Of a DNA stretch of 64,000 nt, positions 59,544 to 64,000 are shown piece after piece. The notes below the pieces were generated by a model that was given only the letters and a program-made list of their open reading frames with translations, did no database searches and had not been told where the DNA came from. Source of the stretch: Pseudomonas fildesensis (lineage in GTDB: Bacteria; Pseudomonadota; Gammaproteobacteria; Pseudomonadales; Pseudomonadaceae). Every line of letters begins with the position of its first letter. Positions within the stretch are counted from its first letter, which is position 1. The stretch covers positions 100,396-164,395 of the forward strand of contig NZ_LFMW01000006.1 of NCBI RefSeq assembly GCF_001050345.1, written 5' to 3'. Both the position numbers and the translations under genes were made by a program.

Positions 59544-60439
59544 GAGTCGCCGCCCTTGATGCGTTTGGCCCGTGGATGGGCGCTGTCATACACCGTTGCC
59601 AGGTGTTGGAAGTCCAGATGGGTATAGATCTGTGTGGTCTTGATGTCGGAATGGCCGAGCAGTTCCTGCACCGCGCGCAGGTCCTGGGATGATTCGAGCA
59701 TATGGCTGGCAAAGGAGTGCCGCAGCATGTGCGGGTGCAGGTTTTGCCCCAGCTCGCGCTCGCCGGCAGCCTTGACCCGTAGCTGAATCGCCCGTGGCCC
59801 CAGGCGCCGACCTTGCTGGCTGACAAACACCGCATCGTCTGCCGGGTTGGTCAACAGGCGCAGCGGCAGCCATAGCTGTAACGCTTCACGGGCTTTGCGG
59901 CCCACCGGCAACACGCGGGTCTTGCTGCCTTTGCCGAGCACTTGCACCAGGCCGTCCGCGAGGTCCAGTTGATCGAGATTCAGGCCGGTCAGTTCCGACA
60001 GGCGCAGGCCCGAAGAATAGAACAGCTCAAGGATCGCCTGGTCGCGATGGGCCAGGAAGTCATCCTCGACAGCGCCGTCCAGCAGTTGCAGGGCGCGGTC
60101 GGTGTCGAGGGTCTTGGGCAGGCGTCGTTCGCCCTTGGGCGGGGCCAGGCCATTGGCCGGGTCGTGGTCGCACAGGCCTTCGCGGTTCAGGTAGTGGTAG
60201 AGGCCGCGCACCGCCGACAGCAAGCGCGCCAGGCTGCGTGAGGATTGGCCTTGCTGGTGCAGGCGGGCGATCAGGCTGCGCAGGCTCTGGATATCCAGGG
60301 TCTTCCAGCTGGAGATCTGCTGTTTTTCGCACCAGGCCAGGACCTTGTTCAAGTCCCGCCGGTAGGCTTCCAGGGTATGGGGCGACACCTGGCGCTCGCT
60401 GCGCAGGTGAGCGCAGTAAGCGTCCAGTTGCCGTTCCAT
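59540..60439 (-). CDS. xerC: Tyrosine recombinase XerC
   Basis: A 299-residue tyrosine recombinase that acts with XerD at dif to resolve chromosome dimers. The catalytic residues are visible: R in SGLRLSEL, K in GKGSKTRV, H-x-x-R in [11 protein letters not shown] in [14 protein letters not shown] and the Tyr in the same motif. It follows DUF484 by 2 bp, the usual xerC neighbour. Confidence 0.95.
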   Translation of the reverse strand: MERQLDAYCAHLRSERQVSPHTLEAYRRDLNKVLAWCEKQQISSWKTLDIQSLRSLIARLHQQGQSSRSLARLLSAVRGLYHYLNREGLCDHDPANGLAPPKGERRLPKTLDTDRALQLLDGAVEDDFLAHRDQAILELFYSSGLRLSELTGLNLDQLDLADGLVQVLGKGSKTRVLPVGRKAREALQLWLPLRLLTNPADDAVFVSQQGRRLGPRAIQLRVKAAGERELGQNLHPHMLRHSFASHMLESSQDLRAVQELLGHSDIKTTQIYTHLDFQHLATVYDSAHPRAKRIKGGDS

Positions 60440-60441
60440 GG

Positions 60442-61158
60442 CTAGCGCACCGCGCGCAGGGCAGTGGTGAAGCGCGGCAGTACGCGGCCGAGCACTTCGG
60501 CGATGTAAGTCAGGAACAGCGTGCCCACCGAGCTTTTGTAATGCTGTGGATCACGGCTGGCGATGGCCAGTACGCCGTGCAGGCCTTGGTGGCTGAGGGC
60601 AACTACGGCGGTGGAGCCGATTTGCTGGCGCTGTTCGGCGCCAAACAAAAAGTCCAGTTCATGCTCGCGCAAGGTGCCGCTGATGGTTTTGCCTTCGGAG
60701 AGCAGACCGCCAATCGCCGTCTGTGCGTCTCTACCGCTGACCCAGCGCCCCACCGGCATCGGGTTGTCGCTGAACAGGATCAGGCTGACAAAAGGCACCT
60801 GGAAATCCTGGCGCAGACTGTCTTCCACGGCGATCACCGTTTCTTCCAGGCTGGTGGCATCCATCAGGGTCAGGATCAGGCGGCGGGTCTTGTCGAACAG
60901 GCGATCGTTGTCACGGGCTACGTCCATCAGATGCGAGAGCCGGTGGCGCATTTCGATATTGCGCTCGCGCAGGATCTTCATCTGTCGCTCCACCAGCGAC
61001 ACGGTATCGCCGCGCTGGTGGGGGATGCGCAGCGCTGGCAGCAGTTCTTCATGCTCGACGAAGAAGTCCGGATTAGCCTCAAGGTACGCCGCGACAGCAG
61101 CGGCCTCCAGACTTTCGCTCGGGGTAGCTTGTGCGGGTACTTGAGGCTTATCGGTCAT
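60442..61158 (-). CDS. DUF484 family protein
   Basis: A 238-residue DUF484 protein (GAF-like) with a coiled-coil N-terminal half ([24 protein letters not shown]) and a GAF-type domain from about 95. The function is unknown. It lies between dapF and xerC, the conserved order. Confidence 0.87.
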   Translation of the reverse strand: MTDKPQVPAQATPSESLEAAAVAAYLEANPDFFVEHEELLPALRIPHQRGDTVSLVERQMKILRERNIEMRHRLSHLMDVARDNDRLFDKTRRLILTLMDATSLEETVIAVEDSLRQDFQVPFVSLILFSDNPMPVGRWVSGRDAQTAIGGLLSEGKTISGTLREHELDFLFGAEQRQQIGSTAVVALSHQGLHGVLAIASRDPQHYKSSVGTLFLTYIAEVLGRVLPRFTTALRAVR

Positions 61159-61171
61159 TAGCTTTGCTCAC

Positions 61172-62002
61172 TCATAGACGGACCTGTCCTTCGTATACGC
61201 GCGTGGCCGGCCCGGTCATCATCACCGGGTGGCCAGGGCCTGCCCATTCGATGGACAAACGTCCGCCGGGCAGGTCGATCAGCAGCGGCGAATCCATCCA
61301 CCCCTGGCTGATCGCGGCCACGGCAGCGGCGCAAGCGCCGGTACCGCAGGCCTGGGTTTCGCCGGCGCCGCGCTCCCACACACGCAGTTGCGCGCGGGAA
61401 CGGTCGATCACCTGCAGGAAGCCCACATTGACCCGTGCCGGAAAGCGCGGGTGATGTTCGATCTTCGGCCCCAGCTCATGCACCGGCGCGTTATTGATGT
61501 CGTTGACTCGCAGCACGGCATGGGGGTTGCCCATGGACACGGCGGCCAGCTCGACAGTCTTGCCGTCGACTTCAACGGCGTAGTTCGTGGCTTGCTCGGT
61601 GGCCTGGAACGGAATATCCGCCGGCACCAGGCGTGGCGCGCCCATGTTGACGCTGATCTGGCCGTCGCTGCGAATGTCCAGTTCGATCACGCCGCTCTTG
61701 GTCTCGACGCGAATCTGGCGCTTGGCGGTCAGGCGCTTGTCGAGCACAAAGCGTGCGAAGCAGCGCGCACCGTTGCCGCACTGTTCCACTTCGGAGCCGT
61801 CGGAGTTGAAGATCCGGTAACGGAAATCCACCTCAGGGTTGCTCGGCGCCTCGACGATCAGCAACTGGTCGAAGCCGATGCCGGTATGACGGTCGCCCCA
61901 CTGTTTAGCGTGTTTGGGCAGGATGTGTGCGTGCTGGCTGACCAGGTCAAGGACCATGAAATCATTGCCCAGCCCGTGCATCTTGGTAAAACGCAGCAGC
62001 AT
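61172..62002 (-). CDS. dapF: Diaminopimelate epimerase
   Basis: It converts LL- to meso-diaminopimelate for lysine and peptidoglycan. The 276-residue enzyme has both catalytic cysteines, in EQCGNGARC and [10 protein letters not shown], and the start [15 protein letters not shown]. It is 3 bp downstream of lysA. Confidence 0.96.
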   Translation of the reverse strand: MLLRFTKMHGLGNDFMVLDLVSQHAHILPKHAKQWGDRHTGIGFDQLLIVEAPSNPEVDFRYRIFNSDGSEVEQCGNGARCFARFVLDKRLTAKRQIRVETKSGVIELDIRSDGQISVNMGAPRLVPADIPFQATEQATNYAVEVDGKTVELAAVSMGNPHAVLRVNDINNAPVHELGPKIEHHPRFPARVNVGFLQVIDRSRAQLRVWERGAGETQACGTGACAAAVAAISQGWMDSPLLIDLPGGRLSIEWAGPGHPVMMTGPATRVYEGQVRL

Positions 62003-62005
62003 GGC

Positions 62006-63253
62006 TTACTCCGGCAGCAGGCTTTCGCCAGCATACAACTCGGCTACCGTCTCGCGGCGACGCACTTCAAACGCTTGATCACCGTCCACCAGCACCTCGG
62101 CGGTACGCCCGCGGGTGTTGTAGTTGGAACTCATGACAAACCCGTAGGCACCGGCCGAATGAATGGCCAGCAGGTCGCCTTCTTCCAGGGCCAGTTGACG
62201 ATCCTTGGCCAGGAAGTCGCCGGTTTCACAGATCGGGCCGACGATGTCATAGGCACGGGCTTCGCTGTCGCGAGGTGTCACGGCGGTGACATTCATCCAG
62301 GCCTGGTACAGCGCCGGGCGGATCAGGTCGTTCATCGCCGCATCGACGATGGCGAAATCCTTGTGCTCGGTGTGCTTGAGGTACTCGACCTGGGTCAGCA
62401 GCACGCCGGCATTGGCGACGATATACCGGCCCGGCTCGAACATCAGCGTCAGGTCGCGGCCTTCGGTGCGCTCGCGCACGGCATTGATGTAGTCGGCAAT
62501 CAGCGGCGGCTCTTCATCGCGATAACACACGCCCACGCCACCACCGAGGTCGATGTGGTGCAGGTAAATGCCGCACTCGCCCAGGCGGTCAATCAACGCC
62601 AGCAGGCGGTCGAGGGCATCGAGGAACGGGGGCAGGGTGGTCAGTTGCGAGCCGATATGGCAGTCGACACCCAGCACTTCCAGGTTCGGCAGTTGGGCGG
62701 CGCGGATGTATACGTCCTCGGCGTCGGCGATGGCGATGCCGAACTTGTTCTCTTTGAGACCGGTAGAAATGTACGGGTGGGTGCCGGCGTCGACGTCCGG
62801 GTTGACGCGCAGGGAGATCGGCGCGCGAACGCCCATTTCGGCGGCCACGACTTGCAGGCGCTCCAGCTCGTCGGTGGACTCGACGTTGAAGCAACGCACG
62901 CCGACTTCCAGGGCGCGGCGCATGTCTTCGCGGCTCTTGCCGACGCCGGAGAACACAATCTTGTCAGCCTGGCCGCCGGCGGCCAGTACCCGCTCCAGTT
63001 CGCCACGGGACACGATGTCGAAACCGGCGCCCAGACGCGCCAGGACATTGAGCACGCCCAGGTTGGAGTTGGCTTTCACCGCATAGCACACCAGGTGCGG
63101 CACGCCATTGAGCGGGTCGGTGAACGAGCGGTATTGAGCTTCGATGTGCGCGCGTGAGTACACATAGGTCGGGGTACCAAAGCGCTCGGCAATCGCGGAC
63201 AGCGCCACGCCTTCCGCGAACAGCTCGCCGTCCCGGTAGTTAAAAGCGTCCAT
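62006..63253 (-). CDS. lysA: Diaminopimelate decarboxylase
   Basis: It decarboxylates meso-diaminopimelate to lysine. The 415-residue PLP enzyme has the lysine in CYAVKANSNL (near 59), the glycine-rich LGGGVGVCY and the substrate motif EPGRYIVANAG. It leads into dapF after 3 bp and follows lptM by 9 bp. Confidence 0.96.
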   Translation of the reverse strand: MDAFNYRDGELFAEGVALSAIAERFGTPTYVYSRAHIEAQYRSFTDPLNGVPHLVCYAVKANSNLGVLNVLARLGAGFDIVSRGELERVLAAGGQADKIVFSGVGKSREDMRRALEVGVRCFNVESTDELERLQVVAAEMGVRAPISLRVNPDVDAGTHPYISTGLKENKFGIAIADAEDVYIRAAQLPNLEVLGVDCHIGSQLTTLPPFLDALDRLLALIDRLGECGIYLHHIDLGGGVGVCYRDEEPPLIADYINAVRERTEGRDLTLMFEPGRYIVANAGVLLTQVEYLKHTEHKDFAIVDAAMNDLIRPALYQAWMNVTAVTPRDSEARAYDIVGPICETGDFLAKDRQLALEEGDLLAIHSAGAYGFVMSSNYNTRGRTAEVLVDGDQAFEVRRRETVAELYAGESLLPE

Positions 63254-63262
63254 GATTTTCCC

Positions 63263-63430
63263 TTAGTAAGTGTCGTGCTTGTGCGCTTTTTGTGGCTTCT
63301 GCGACGATTGCGCCTGTTCGTTCGGATCTTTGCTGTCATCGGGCAGGTACAGCGGGCCTTTTTGACCACAGGCACTAACGAGGCAAGCGACCGCGACGAG
63401 CGCAGCAAGGGAAGAGATCAGGCGCTTCAT
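63263..63430 (-). CDS. lptM: LptM (LppL) small lipoprotein
   Basis: A 55-residue lipoprotein read directly: signal [21 protein letters not shown], Cys21, then [11 protein letters not shown]. The CGQKGPLY motif is typical of LptM/LppL, which helps the LptD outer-membrane lipopolysaccharide translocon mature. It sits upstream of lysA as in other Pseudomonas and is divergent from cyaY. Confidence 0.9.
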   Translation of the reverse strand: MKRLISSLAALVAVACLVSACGQKGPLYLPDDSKDPNEQAQSSQKPQKAHKHDTY

Positions 63431-63668
63431 GGCGAAATCCTTGAATATGCATTAATTGCGCCCGAGTATACCGACCACCTGCCGGCTTGCCTATGCGCCG
63501 GAATACCCGTCCGGCGGGGGTTTGCTGACGTGGGCGCGAACCGGGCTACGCTTGCTGGGGATATTTCGTACCTCCATCGGTAATGAACTCGGTATCCTTT
63601 GCAATCGGCGGGGCTCGTCCGTATTGTGCGGCGCTTGAGCAAAACCAGACACTTTTGAGGTTGCCACA

Positions 63669-64000
63669 ATGAGTTTGACCGAAGCCCGTTTTCACGACCT
63701 GGTGGATTCGACCCAGCAGGCGCTGGAAGATATTTTCGATGAGAGCGGCCTGGACCTCGACCTGGAAAACTCGGCCGGCGTGCTGACCGTCAAGTTCGAG
63801 AACGGCACTCAGTTGATCTTCAGCCGCCAGGAGCCGTTGCGTCAGCTGTGGCTGGCGGCGCGGTCCGGTGGTTTTCACTTCGACTACGATGAAGAGGAAA
63901 ATCGCTGGGCGCACGACACGAGTGATGAACTGCTGAGCGAAATGCTCGCACGCCTGGTCCAGGAACAAGCCGGCGCCGAGCTGGACTTCGACGAGATCTG
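63669..64000 (+). CDS. cyaY: Frataxin-like iron-sulfur protein CyaY (last stop base missing)
   Basis: CyaY regulates iron-sulfur cluster assembly by binding iron. 110 codons are visible (MSLTEARFHDLVDSTQQALE ... LDFDEI), ending in TG at the window edge, so only the third stop base is outside. Acidic residues of the iron-binding ridge (DESGLDLDLENS) and the GGFHFDY core are present. It is divergent from lptM. Confidence 0.93.
   Translation, partial: MSLTEARFHDLVDSTQQALEDIFDESGLDLDLENSAGVLTVKFENGTQLIFSRQEPLRQLWLAARSGGFHFDYDEEENRWAHDTSDELLSEMLARLVQEQAGAELDFDEI

Overview
The window is chromosomal DNA from a fluorescent Pseudomonas, most likely the P. fluorescens group. The evidence is high-GC coding sequence, many typical Pseudomonas proteins (Crc, AlgC, DadA/DadX, SutA, PauR-like regulator) and two families of REPIN-type palindromic repeats. 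From memory, the gene order closely follows the P. aeruginosa segment that runs from exbB-exbD-tonB/spoT/gmk to lysA/cyaY. No tRNA, rRNA or CRISPR array was seen.

Layout. (1) 1-5150, minus strand: tonB (cut by the left edge), exbD and exbB, two tandem paralogous lipoproteins and ridA, with a plus-strand SDR gene between. (2) 5180-19836: housekeeping block with spoT, rpoZ, gmk, yicC, rph, crc, pyrE, argB, algC, dut, coaBC, radC, a peptide-binding protein, rpmB and rpmG. (3) 20098-35623: amine and amino-acid catabolism, with a cupin protein, kauB-like aldehyde dehydrogenase, MFS transporter, ClsC-like phospholipase D, MocR-type regulator, DUF1127 protein, PuuB-like oxidase, Lrp-type regulator, dadA-ridA-dadX, pauR-like regulator, cytochrome c5 and an acetyl-CoA hydrolase/transferase. 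(4) 35738-47943: xpt, rep, an EAL/GGDEF protein, MATE pump, LysR regulator, chemoreceptor, second MocR regulator and BenE transporter. (5) 47944-55082: comM (yifB) split by a foreign AT-rich element. (6) 55319-64000: ubiK, glnK-amtB behind a sigma-54 promoter, yjbQ, sutA, then the minus-strand lysA-dapF-DUF484-xerC-HAD operon with lptM, and cyaY, which lacks only its last stop base at the right edge.

The main accessory feature is a compact 5.6-kb integrative element inserted in comM. It encodes a large serine recombinase (start 50 bp from one end), a protein with a Mob/Pre-like HxDE...HxH motif followed by a coiled coil, and one four-helix membrane protein. It also carries about 1.6 kb of AT-rich non-coding DNA with dyads and a GT-rich simple repeat. 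The junctions can be read to a shared 3-bp CTC core. Joining the two comM parts at this core restores an in-frame gene of 507 codons, and joining the element ends gives a roughly 50-bp imperfect dyad that looks like a serine-integrase attP. The recombinase is co-oriented with comM and lies directly downstream of the interrupted 5' part, so comM transcription may drive it. Everything said about mobility or transfer is inference from sequence.
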